A stretch of DNA of 21,531 nt from JBARRS01 sp049644345 (GTDB lineage Bacteria > Actinomycetota > Thermoleophilia > Gaiellales > Gaiellaceae): the NCBI GenBank assembly GCA_049644345.1, contig JBARRS010000162.1, positions 1-21,531 on the forward strand, given 5' to 3'. The notes under the pieces are model-generated. The model did no database searches. It was not told the origin of the DNA and saw nothing but the letters and a program-made list of their open reading frames with translations. Positions 1-5,961 of the stretch are shown piece after piece. Within the stretch, counting starts at the first letter, position 1. Each line of letters starts with the position of its first letter. The translations under genes were made by a program, and so were the position numbers.

Positions 1-272
1 GGCCGCGCCGGCCGGGCGCCGGCGACCGCGCACGAGGTCGGGACAACGTCGAGCAGCCACGCGCAGACGAGCAGACAGCCTCGGCCGAGGGCCGCGAGCA
101 GGCGCCGGTGGAGCAGCCGCCCGAGGCGACGCCGGAGGTGGTCGCCGAGGCTCCCGACACGACGCCGCAGGAGCAGGTGCCTGAGGGGACACCCGAGCAG
201 TCCGGCGAGCCTCAGGCTGAGAAGCCCAAGCCGAGACGTACTGGGAAGAAGCAGGAGGAGGACAAGAGCTAG
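1..272 (+). CDS. rpsC: 30S ribosomal protein S3, C-terminal tail only (5' end outside window)
   Basis: An open frame (codons beginning at position 3) runs into the window and stops at TAG 270-272, directly before rplP. Identity as S3 is inferred from position (S3 precedes L16 in the S10 operon) and from the Arg/Gly-rich stretch at its start, typical of the end of the S3 core. What is visible is a tail of about 75 residues rich in Glu, Pro, Gln, Ala and Thr, ending in a Lys/Arg cluster (KPKPRRTGKKQ) and EEDKS. Such tails are disordered and occur on S3 of many actinobacteria. The last codons supply a GGAGG sequence (257-261) for rplP, and the stop shares one base with the rplP GTG start. The core fold cannot be checked because it lies outside the window. 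Confidence 0.8.
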   Translation, partial: PRRPGAGDRARGRDNVEQPRADEQTASAEGREQAPVEQPPEATPEVVAEAPDTTPQEQVPEGTPEQSGEPQAEKPKPRRTGKKQEEDKS

Positions 273-697
273 TGCTTCTCCCGAAGAAGACCAAGTTCCG
301 CAAGTACCAGCGTGGCCGGAGGCGCGGGACCGCGAAGGGCCAGACGAACGTCCAGGCAGGCGACTTCGGCCTGAAGGCGCTCGAGCCCGCGTGGGTGACG
401 AACCGTCAGATCGAGGCGGCCCGAATTGCGATGACGCGCAAGATCCGCCGTGGGGGCAAGGTCTGGATCAACGTGTTCCCGGACAAGCCGGTGACGAAGA
501 AGCCGGCGGAGACCCGCATGGGCTCGGGCAAGGGGGCGCCAGAAGCCTGGGTCGCGGTCGTCAAGCCCGGGCGCGTCATGTTCGAGCTGGCGGGGGTATC
601 GGAGCCGCTTGCAATGGAGGCGCTCCGCCTTGCGGCCCAGAAGCTGCCGTTGAAGACGAAGGTCGTGAAGCGAGAGGAGAACCTCTTTGCGGGCTAG
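272..697 (+). CDS. rplP: 50S ribosomal protein L16
   Basis: 141-residue protein with the L16 opening (MLLPKKTKFRKYQRGR), the conserved central part around residues 75-95 (KKPAETRMGSGKG, then WVAVVKPG) and the usual C-terminal helix (EALRLAAQKLPLKTKVV). L16 sits near the A site and the 5S rRNA region of the large subunit and is one of the last proteins to assemble. Length is close to the family norm of about 137-144. The GTG start at 272 shares its G with the rpsC TAG stop. The gene overlaps rpmC by 11 bases. Family assignment is secure. Confidence 0.97.
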   Translation: MLLPKKTKFRKYQRGRRRGTAKGQTNVQAGDFGLKALEPAWVTNRQIEAARIAMTRKIRRGGKVWINVFPDKPVTKKPAETRMGSGKGAPEAWVAVVKPGRVMFELAGVSEPLAMEALRLAAQKLPLKTKVVKREENLFAG

Positions 698-899
698 GGA
701 TCTGAGAGATCTGACCGACGACGAGCTCCAGCACAAGCTCGACGACACTCGCCAGGAGCTCTTCAACCTGCGGTTCCAGGCCGTCACGGGCGCGCTCGAG
801 AACGCAGCGCGCCTGAAGCTCGCAAAGCGCGAGATCGCGCGAATCCTGACCGTCCGGACCGAGCGGGAAGCAAACCTGAGACAGGACACGAATGGCTGA
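687..899 (+). CDS. rpmC: 50S ribosomal protein L29
   Basis: 70-residue two-helix protein with the L29 pattern: start MRARDLRDLTDDEL, then ELFNLRFQ near residues 25-32, and the ALENAARLKLAKREIARI helix. L29 lies at the peptide exit tunnel rim, where trigger factor and SRP dock. The start is TTG at 687, inside the end of rplP; no ATG or GTG in this frame would preserve the conserved N terminus, so TTG is chosen. The end overlaps the rpsQ ATG by 8 bases. An acceptable SD-like stretch (AGAGGAGA, 673-680) lies upstream within rplP. Confidence 0.95.
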   Translation: MRARDLRDLTDDELQHKLDDTRQELFNLRFQAVTGALENAARLKLAKREIARILTVRTEREANLRQDTNG

Positions 900-1587
900 G
901 AAGAAGCAGAAGGACCAGATCGAAGACACCGCGGCCGAGGAGACCGTGGCCGAGGAGCCTATGGCCGAGGAGCCTGCGGTCGAGGAGACCGAGGCGCGGG
1001 ACGAGGAAGCCGAGGCGCCGTCCGAGGAGGAGCAGACGGTCCCGGCTCCCGAGGAGCCGGTGGCTCCGGCGGCGGAAGCGGAGCCGCAGCCAGAAGCTGA
1101 CGCCGCCGCGGCTGAGCCGGCGGAGGAGCCCTCGCCCGAGGAGCCCGTGGCGGAGAAGCCCGCGACCGAAGGAGCCGCTGCCGAAGTCGCAGAGCCTGCT
1201 GCCGAGCCCGAACAACCGCCGGCCAAGAAGAAGCCGAAGCGTCTGCCGCGCGCCCAGCGTCGTCAGCGCCCGAAGCCGAAGCGCGAGCGCCCCAAGGAGC
1301 GCAAGCCGATCTCGAGGCTGCCGAAGCCGGAGCATCCGCGCGGCCGGCGCCAGGAGCGGCGCGGCGTGGTCGTCTCCAGCGCCATGGACAAGACGATCGT
1401 GGTCAAGGTCGACACGGTGAAGATGCACCGGCGCTACAAGAAGGTGATCCGCCGCTCGACGAAGCTGCACGCCCACGACGAGGACAACCAGGCGAAGATC
1501 GGAGACGTCGTCCGCATCGTCGAGACGAAGCCGCTCTCGGCGACGAAGCAGTGGCGCCTCGTGGAGATCGTCGAGGTGGCGCGGTAG
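892..1587 (+). CDS. rpsQ: 30S ribosomal protein S17 with a ~150-residue N-terminal extension
   Basis: 231 residues, where S17 normally has about 80-110. The S17 core is residues ~153-231, with GVVVSSAMDKTIVV, the MHRRYKKVIRRSTKLHAHDE region and the KIGDVVRI motif. S17 binds the 5' domain of 16S rRNA early in assembly. Residues 1-110 are almost only Glu, Ala, Pro and Val, opening with four tandem pentapeptides of the type xAEE(P/T) at residues 14-33. Residues 111-150 are strongly basic (KKKPKRLPR, KPKRERPKERK). The ATG at 892 overlaps the rpmC stop, and no start with a good ribosome site is seen next to the core, so the extension is probably translated. The next possible Met (residue 24) would keep most of it. 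Core identity is certain; the role of the extension is unknown. Confidence 0.93.
   Translation: MAEKKQKDQIEDTAAEETVAEEPMAEEPAVEETEARDEEAEAPSEEEQTVPAPEEPVAPAAEAEPQPEADAAAAEPAEEPSPEEPVAEKPATEGAAAEVAEPAAEPEQPPAKKKPKRLPRAQRRQRPKPKRERPKERKPISRLPKPEHPRGRRQERRGVVVSSAMDKTIVVKVDTVKMHRRYKKVIRRSTKLHAHDEDNQAKIGDVVRIVETKPLSATKQWRLVEIVEVAR
931..990 (+). repeat. Four tandem 15-bp units inside rpsQ
   Basis: Four consecutive 15-nt units (931-945, 946-960, 961-975, 976-990) follow the pattern NNGGYCGAGGAGMCY and encode AAEET, VAEEP, MAEEP and AVEET. They lie in frame in the acidic part of the S17 extension. The near identity at DNA level, including the same GAGGAG core, suggests growth by slippage or unequal recombination. 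Copy number may therefore vary among strains. Confidence 0.8.
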
Positions 1588-1956
1588 ATGATCCAGCAGG
1601 AGTCCCGCCTGCGCGTCGCCGACAACACCGGCGCGCGCGTGATCCTCTGCATTCGGGTCCACGGCGGCTCGAAGCGCCGGTACGCCCGCGTTGGCGACGT
1701 CATCACCGCGACCGTGAAGCAGGCGACTCCTCAGGGCGCGATCAAGAAGGGCGAGGTCGTCCGGGCGGTGGTCGTCCGGACGCGAAAGCCGTACAGCCGC
1801 AACGACGGCACCACGATCGCCTTCGACGAGAACGCGGCCGTGATCATCGACAACCAGCGCAATCCGCGCGGCACCCGAATTTTCGGTCCCGTCGCACGCG
1901 AGCTGCGCGACAGGAACTTCATGAAGATCGTCTCTCTAGCACCGGAGGTTCTCTGA
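1588..1956 (+). CDS. rplN: 50S ribosomal protein L14
   Basis: 122 residues, the standard L14 length, with a typical start (MIQQESRLRVADNTGA), the central KKGEVVRAVVVRT segment and the signature GTRIFGPVARELR near the end. L14 contacts 16S rRNA across the subunit interface (bridge B8) and binds the silencing factor RsfS. The ATG follows the rpsQ TAG with no gap (TAGATG). Its TGA stop shares a base with the rplX ATG (TGATG). Assignment is certain. Confidence 0.98.
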   Translation: MIQQESRLRVADNTGARVILCIRVHGGSKRRYARVGDVITATVKQATPQGAIKKGEVVRAVVVRTRKPYSRNDGTTIAFDENAAVIIDNQRNPRGTRIFGPVARELRDRNFMKIVSLAPEVL

Positions 1957-2330
1957 TGGCCGCCACGAAGATGAAAGTTCACAAGGGCGATCTCGTCCAC
2001 GTCCTCTCAGGCAAGGATCGCGGCAAACAGGGCCGCGTGCTCGAGGCTCGGCCGGACGAGCGCCGGGTGATCGTCGAGAACCTGAACGTGATCAAGCGGC
2101 ACACGAAGCCGCGGCCGGTCAAGGACTCGAGCCGGATGGGTGGGCCTTCGATGATCCCTGGCGGCGTGATCGAGAAGGCGGCCCCGATTCCGGTCTCGAA
2201 CGTGATGGTCGTCTGCCCGACCTGCAATCGCCCGACCCGCGTCGGCATCGATGTTCGGGACGTCAAGGGCGAGCAGAAGCGTGTGCGCGTCTGCAAGCGA
2301 GCCGACTGCCTCCAGGAGCTCGACAAGTGA
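1956..2330 (+). CDS. rplX: 50S ribosomal protein L24, cysteine-containing type
   Basis: 124 residues with the KOW motif (KVHKGDLVHVLSGKDRGKQG, residues 7-26), then NLNVIKRH and the conserved GGVIEKAAPIPVSNVM segment. L24 is an assembly initiator near the tunnel exit. The C-terminal part has CPTC (87-90) and later C113 and C118, resembling the zinc-ribbon form of L24. However, the second pair is CKRADC (four residues between) rather than the usual CxxC. The start is ATG 1956, overlapping the rplN stop and preceded by GGAGG at 1944-1948; the open frame extends further upstream only as a shadow of rplN. Confidence 0.96.
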   Translation: MAATKMKVHKGDLVHVLSGKDRGKQGRVLEARPDERRVIVENLNVIKRHTKPRPVKDSSRMGGPSMIPGGVIEKAAPIPVSNVMVVCPTCNRPTRVGIDVRDVKGEQKRVRVCKRADCLQELDK

Positions 2331-2923
2331 GCCCTCGCAAGCGAAACACGCCCGAAAACGGCTACCAGCCGCGTCTCAAGCGCCTCTATCGCGACGAGGT
2401 CCGGCCTCGCCTGAAGGACGAGCTCGGCCTGAGCACGATCATGGACACGCCGCGGATCGAGAAGATCACGCTGAACATGGGCGTCGGCGACGCAAAGACC
2501 GACGCAAAGGTGCTCGACAACGCCGCCGAGCAGCTGACGACGATCGCCGGCCAGCGCGCGCAGATCCGTCGCGCGCGGAAGTCGATCGCGGGGTTCAAGG
2601 TCCGCGAGGGCATGGCCGTCGGCGCGCGCGTGACCCTGCGCGGCGAGCGCATGTACGAGTTCCTCGATCGGCTGGTCTCGATTGCGCTGCCGCGGATCCG
2701 CGACTTCCGCGGGCTCAGCCCACGGTCGCTCGACGGGCGAGGGAACTTCTCACTCGGGATCCGGGAGCAGATCATCTTCCCGGAGATCGACTACGACTCG
2801 ATCGACACGATTCGCGGCCTCGACGTCGCGATCACGACCTCGGCGACGACCGACGAGCAGGCGCTTGCACTCCTGCGCGGGCTCGGGATGCCGTTCGCCG
2901 ACACCGGGGGTGAACAGCAGTAG
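2327..2923 (+). CDS. rplE: 50S ribosomal protein L5
   Basis: 198 residues. After a short basic leader (MSPRKRNTPENGYQ) come the L5 motifs PRIEKITLNMGVGDA (residues ~42-56), RRARKSIAGFKVREGM, VTLRGERMYEFLDRL and the C-terminal FPEIDYDSIDTIRGLDV. L5 binds 5S rRNA and forms an intersubunit bridge with S13, encoded later in the window. The N terminus is slightly longer than the usual ~180. GTG at 2327 overlaps the rplX stop as GTGA, and its stop shares a base with the rpsZ GTG. This is a strongly coupled arrangement. Confidence 0.97.
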   Translation: MSPRKRNTPENGYQPRLKRLYRDEVRPRLKDELGLSTIMDTPRIEKITLNMGVGDAKTDAKVLDNAAEQLTTIAGQRAQIRRARKSIAGFKVREGMAVGARVTLRGERMYEFLDRLVSIALPRIRDFRGLSPRSLDGRGNFSLGIREQIIFPEIDYDSIDTIRGLDVAITTSATTDEQALALLRGLGMPFADTGGEQQ

Positions 2924-3108
2924 TGGCCAAGAAGTCGCTGATCGCGAAGGCTGCGCGCACGCCGAAGTTCCGCACCCGCGCGTACACGCGCTGCAACCGG
3001 TGCGGCCGTCCGCGGGCGGTGTACAAGAAGTTCGGTCTCTGCCGGATCTGCCTGCGCGAGCTGGCGCACGAAGGCTCGATCCCCGGCATGACCAAGAGTT
3101 CGTGGTAG
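2923..3108 (+). CDS. rpsZ: 30S ribosomal protein S14, zinc-binding (C+) form
   Basis: 61 residues, the length of the short zinc form of S14. Two CxxC pairs (C24/C27 in RCNRCGRP and C40/C43 in LCRICLREL) make the zinc site, and the end GSIPGMTKSSW is canonical. S14 joins late in small-subunit head assembly. The GTG start shares a base with the rplE stop (TAGTG). The stop region TAGGAGG carries the ribosome site of rpsH. Many actinobacteria also have a zinc-free paralogue elsewhere, which this window cannot test. Confidence 0.97.
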   Translation: MAKKSLIAKAARTPKFRTRAYTRCNRCGRPRAVYKKFGLCRICLRELAHEGSIPGMTKSSW

Positions 3109-3112
3109 GAGG
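3107..3112 (+). promoter_or_regulatory. Strong Shine-Dalgarno AGGAGG for rpsH, overlapping the rpsZ stop
   Basis: AGGAGG begins at the second base of the rpsZ TAG stop (3106-3108) and lies 6 bases before the rpsH GTG (3119). It is the clearest ribosome site in the ribosomal block and supports the GTG start. The TAGGAG arrangement is the model used in the findings to interpret the secY-adk junction. Confidence 0.8.
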
Positions 3113-3118
3113 AACGAC

Positions 3119-3529
3119 GTGCTGACGGATCCAATTGCCGACATGCTCACGCGCATTCGCAACGCGAACCGGGCGCTGCACGAGCGCGCCGAGATGCCGA
3201 CGTCACGCCTGAAGGTCGAGATCGCCCGCCTACTCAAGGAGGAGGGCTACATCCGCGACTTCGCCGTCCGGCCGCCAGACCGGGAGCGGGGCGAGACGCA
3301 CGACGTGCTCGTGGTCGAGCTCAAGTACGGCCAGAACCGCGAGCGCGTGATCACGAACCTCAAGCGTGTCTCCAAGCCGGGCCGGCGCATCTACGCGCGC
3401 AAGGACCGGATGCCGCGCGTGCTCGGCGGCATGGGCACCGCGATCATGTCCACGTCCAGGGGCGTGGTCACGAGCCGCACCGCCGAGCAGGTGGGCATCG
3501 GCGGCGAAGTGATCTGTTTCGTCTGGTAG
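3119..3529 (+). CDS. rpsH: 30S ribosomal protein S8
   Basis: 136 residues with the S8 start (MLTDPIADMLTRIRNANRA), the central KYGQNRERVITNLKRVSKPGRRIY segment and the signature GTAIMSTSRGVVT followed by GGEVICFVW at the end. S8 is a primary 16S rRNA binder, and in Escherichia coli it represses translation of the spc operon. Whether it does so here is not visible. GTG start with AGGAGG at 3107-3112. A GGGAG at 3529-3533, overlapping its stop, serves rplF. Confidence 0.97.
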   Translation: MLTDPIADMLTRIRNANRALHERAEMPTSRLKVEIARLLKEEGYIRDFAVRPPDRERGETHDVLVVELKYGQNRERVITNLKRVSKPGRRIYARKDRMPRVLGGMGTAIMSTSRGVVTSRTAEQVGIGGEVICFVW

Positions 3530-3540
3530 GGAGTGAGCGC

Positions 3541-4074
3541 GTGAGTCGAATCGGCAGAAAGCCAATCGAGCTTCCAAGTGGAGTGAACGTCGCCATCTCG
3601 CCCGGTCGGGTGCAGGTGAACGGTCCTCTGGGTGAGCTCTCCCAGGACGTGCCGCAGCGGATGAAGGTCGAGCAGCGCGACGGCGAGCTCGTCGTCACGC
3701 GGCCGACCGAGCGCGGCGACGACCGCGCGTTGCACGGGCTGACACGCTCGCTGATCGCAAACATGGTCGAGGGCGTGACGAAGGGGTTCGAAAAGCGGCT
3801 CGAGATCCAGGGCGTCGGCTATCGGGCCTCGCTGCGCGGGACGACGCTGGAGCTCGCAGTCGGCCTCTCCCACTCGGTCACGGTCGAGCCGCCGGCCGGG
3901 ATCACGTTCGACGTCCCAACACCCACCGAGGTAATCGTCAAGGGGATCGACAAGCAGCAGGTGGGCGAGATCGCGGCGCAGGTTCGCAAGGTTCGCCCGC
4001 CGGAGCCCTACAAGGGCAAGGGCATCCGCTACGAGGGCGAGTACGTTCGCCGCAAGGTTGGCAAGCGGGCGTAA
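3541..4074 (+). CDS. rplF: 50S ribosomal protein L6
   Basis: 177 residues with the two duplicated L6 domains: N-terminal MSRIGRKPIELPSGV and a second domain ending in the L6 signature RPPEPYKGKGIRYEGEYV. L6 lies at the base of the L7/L12 stalk near the sarcin-ricin loop. GTG start 11 bases after the rpsH stop, with GGGAG (3529-3533) at fitting distance. The TAA stop shares a base with the rplR ATG (TAATG). It is one of only two TAA stops in the ribosomal block. Confidence 0.97.
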   Translation: MSRIGRKPIELPSGVNVAISPGRVQVNGPLGELSQDVPQRMKVEQRDGELVVTRPTERGDDRALHGLTRSLIANMVEGVTKGFEKRLEIQGVGYRASLRGTTLELAVGLSHSVTVEPPAGITFDVPTPTEVIVKGIDKQQVGEIAAQVRKVRPPEPYKGKGIRYEGEYVRRKVGKRA

Positions 4075-4427
4075 TGCCGACGCTGACACGCAGACAGGCT
4101 CGAGAGCGCCGCCATAAGCGCGTCCGGGGCAAGATCTTCGGCACGGCCGAGCGTCCGCGCCTCGTCGTCTTCCGCTCGAACCGCGGGATCGAGGCCCAGC
4201 TCGTCGACGACCAATCAGGCAGGACGCTGGCGGCCGCAAGCTGGCTGCACTTGAAGTCGTTCAAGGGCAACAAGAGCGAGCAGGCGGCGGAGGTCGGCAA
4301 GCTGCTCGCACAGAATGCGAAAGCAGCCGGGGTCGAGCAGGCCGTGTTCGACCGCGGCGGCTACCTGTATCACGGGCGCGTGAAGGCTCTCGCGGAGGCC
4401 GCGCGCGAAGGGGGGCTGAGGGTTTGA
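4074..4427 (+). CDS. rplR: 50S ribosomal protein L18
   Basis: 117 residues with the basic N-terminal helix (TRRQARERRHKRVRGKIFG), the segment RPRLVVFRSNRGIEAQLVDD and the end GYLYHGRVKALAEAAREGGL. L18 binds 5S rRNA together with L5 and carries it into the large subunit. Length matches the bacterial norm (~117-120). The ATG start overlaps the rplF stop by one base; the TGA stop lies inside the rpsE TTG start region. Confidence 0.97.
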   Translation: MPTLTRRQARERRHKRVRGKIFGTAERPRLVVFRSNRGIEAQLVDDQSGRTLAAASWLHLKSFKGNKSEQAAEVGKLLAQNAKAAGVEQAVFDRGGYLYHGRVKALAEAAREGGLRV

Positions 4428-5008
4428 GCACGACCGACTTCCAGGAATCGAGGGAGCTCAAGGAGCGCGTGGTCGAGATCAACCGCGTCGCCAAGGTGGT
4501 CAAGGGCGGCCGGCGGTTCTCGTTCACCGCGCTCGTCGTGATCGGAGACGAGGTCGACCGCGTCGGCGTCGGCTACGGCAAGGCCCGCGAGGTGCCGCTC
4601 GCGATCTCGAAGGCTGTCGACGATGCGAAGAAGAACCTCTTCACCGTCCCGAGGAAGGGGACGACGATCACGCACGAGGTGCTCGGTGTCTTCGGCGCCG
4701 CCCGCGTCCTGCTCCGCCCGGCGAGCGAGGGAACCGGCGTGATCGCAGGCGGTGGAGTGCGTGCCGTGCTCGAGCTCGGCGGCGTCCGCGACGTGCTCGC
4801 GAAAAGCCTCGGGACGACGAATCCGGTCAACCTGCTCAAGGCGGCCGAGCAGGGCCTCAGGAGCCTGCGCACCCCCGACGAGGTCGCGCGCATCCGCGGC
4901 AAGACCGTCCAGGAAATCCTGCCCGTGGGAGCCAAGCGCGAGCAGCCCTTGCCCGAGTTGCAGCAGGAGACGACAAGTGGCGAAGCTGAAGATCACCCAG
5001 ATTCGTAG
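4424..5008 (+). CDS. rpsE: 30S ribosomal protein S5
   Basis: 194 residues. The double-stranded RNA-binding part (LKERVVEINRVAKVVKGGRRF) is followed by GVGYGKAREVPLAISKA and the C-terminal GVIAGGGVRAVLELGGVRDVLAKSLG and NLLKAAEQGL segments. S5 shapes the mRNA entry channel and decoding fidelity. The start is TTG at 4424, overlapping the rplR TGA by three bases; alternatives would cut into the conserved N terminus. The last ~15 residues (QETTSGEAEDHPDS) are a non-conserved acidic tail. They are read through the beginning of rpmD, giving an unusually long 32-base overlap. Confidence 0.96.
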   Translation: MSTTDFQESRELKERVVEINRVAKVVKGGRRFSFTALVVIGDEVDRVGVGYGKAREVPLAISKAVDDAKKNLFTVPRKGTTITHEVLGVFGAARVLLRPASEGTGVIAGGGVRAVLELGGVRDVLAKSLGTTNPVNLLKAAEQGLRSLRTPDEVARIRGKTVQEILPVGAKREQPLPELQQETTSGEAEDHPDS

Positions 5009-5159
5009 CCAGATCGGGCAGACGCAGCGCCACCGCGGCACGCTGCGCGCGCTCGGGCTCGGGCGGATCGGCCGCACGGCCGAGCACGAGGAAAGCCCGC
5101 AGCTCGCCGGTATGCTGCGGAAGGTCCGTCACCTCGTTCGCGTCGAGGACGCCAAGTAG
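4977..5159 (+). CDS. rpmD: 50S ribosomal protein L30
   Basis: 60 residues, the usual L30 length: MAKLKITQIRSQIGQTQRHRGTLRALGLGRI, then a V-rich C-terminal strand ending RHLVRVEDAK. The motif GLGRI preceded by HRGTLRAL is diagnostic. L30 is a small 23S-binding protein missing from some bacteria. GTG at 4977 lies inside the end of rpsE, and AGGAG at 4965-4969 gives a good spacing of 7. The longer open frame upstream is not coding. rplO starts 2 bases after its stop. Confidence 0.94.
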   Translation: MAKLKITQIRSQIGQTQRHRGTLRALGLGRIGRTAEHEESPQLAGMLRKVRHLVRVEDAK

Positions 5160-5161
5160 CC

Positions 5162-5797
5162 ATGCCCGACCAGCTGAACCTCTCGAACCTGAAGCCTGCA
5201 CAGGCACGGCGCGACCGCAAGCGCGTCGGCCGCGGCCTCGGTTCCGGCAAGGGCCGGTACTCGGGCCGAGGGATCAAGGGTCAGAAGTCACGCTCGGGCT
5301 CGAACAAGATGAGACCCGGGTTCGAGGGCGGTCAGATGCCGATCTACATGCGGCTCGGCAAGCAGCGCGGTCCGCACTCGAAGGACGCGATGCCGATGGG
5401 CCCGTTCCGAACGCACACCGCGCCGGTCAACGTGCGCGACCTGGAGCGTGTCTTCGACGACGGGGCCGACGTCACCGTCGAGGCGCTGGCCGCCAAGGGT
5501 CTCGTCCGGAGCCCGCGCGTCGACGTCAAGATTCTCGGCGAGGGCGAGCTGAAGAAGAAGCTGACCGTGACTGCCCACGCCGCTTCGAAGACGGCGCGAG
5601 AGAAGATCGAAGCCGCCGGCGGCAAGCTGACGCTTCTGCGTGAGCCAAAACAGCCGAAGCGCAGAAGGCGCTCCGCAAAGCGTCCCACGGCCGAGGAGCC
5701 GGAGGAGCCCACGGCGGAGGAGACACCCGAGGAGCCTGCTTCGGAGGAAGCCGAAGCCGCTGAATCCGAGGAGCAGCCGGAGGAGGCCGAGAGGTAG
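5162..5797 (+). CDS. rplO: 50S ribosomal protein L15 with a basic-acidic C-terminal tail
   Basis: 211 residues against a usual ~145-150. The core (residues 1-161) has the L15 start NLSNLKPAQARRDRKRVGRG, the Gly-rich GSGKGRYSGRGIKGQKSRSG loop that threads into 23S rRNA, and the GGQMPIYMRLGKQRG region. After the core come a basic linker (KQPKRRRRSAKRP, ~163-175) and a tail of Glu, Pro, Ala, Thr and Ser (AEEPEEPTAEETPEEPASEE and on, to 211). This mirrors the S17 extension in composition and in having the basic part next to the core. The stop TAG (5795-5797) is the first triplet of the palindrome described next. Confidence 0.95.
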   Translation: MPDQLNLSNLKPAQARRDRKRVGRGLGSGKGRYSGRGIKGQKSRSGSNKMRPGFEGGQMPIYMRLGKQRGPHSKDAMPMGPFRTHTAPVNVRDLERVFDDGADVTVEALAAKGLVRSPRVDVKILGEGELKKKLTVTAHAASKTAREKIEAAGGKLTLLREPKQPKRRRRSAKRPTAEEPEEPTAEETPEEPASEEAEAAESEEQPEEAER

Positions 5798-5960
5798 TGC
5801 CCCTTCCCGCAATAGTCAGTGCATTTCTGGCGGCGCCCGGAACCGCCAGGTGGCGTCCTCAGTCGCGCCAATATGCCTGCATATTGACGCTCCCTGCGTC
5901 CTTGCCTGGCGATCCCGTGCACTCGCCAGAAACGCGAGACCATTCCCGGAAGGGGCACTA
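5795..5960. mobile_element. 166-nt full-length palindrome with TA ends between rplO and secY (MITE-like)
   Basis: The ends are a perfect 13-bp inverted repeat, TAGTGCCCCTTCC (5795-5807) and GGAAGGGGCACTA (5948-5960), extended by AAT/ATT (5811-5813/5942-5944). Nested stems share the same centre near 5877.5: TTTCTGGCG/CGCCAGAAA (5824-5832/5924-5932), CGCCAGG/CCTGGCG (5844-5850/5905-5911), and a central hairpin CAATATG-CCTG-CATATTG (5869-5886). Deleting one TA plus the element would join TAG directly to the secY ATG (TAGATG), as at rpsQ-rplN and rpsM-rpsK. This suggests insertion of a small non-autonomous element at a TA target, as IS630/Tc1-type elements do. No transposase is encoded. The alternative is a structured mRNA leader for secY. 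The palindrome itself is certain; the mobile origin is inferred. Confidence 0.6.
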
Positions 5961-5961
5961 G

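Noticed and set aside
269..889. Long open frames on the minus strand opposite ribosomal genes (for example 269-889, 784-1662, 3391-4239, 9199-10209)
   Set aside because: They mirror strongly conserved plus-strand ribosomal genes, are Arg/Leu/Ala-rich as expected of antisense frames in GC-rich DNA, and show no family motifs.
931..990. Tandem units in rpsQ as a CRISPR-like array
   Set aside because: Units are 15 bp, contiguous without spacers and in frame, encoding a pentapeptide repeat.
1551..1955. Upstream extension of the rplX frame
   Set aside because: The extra residues are a shadow of rplN. L24 begins at ATG 1956 with GGAGG upstream.
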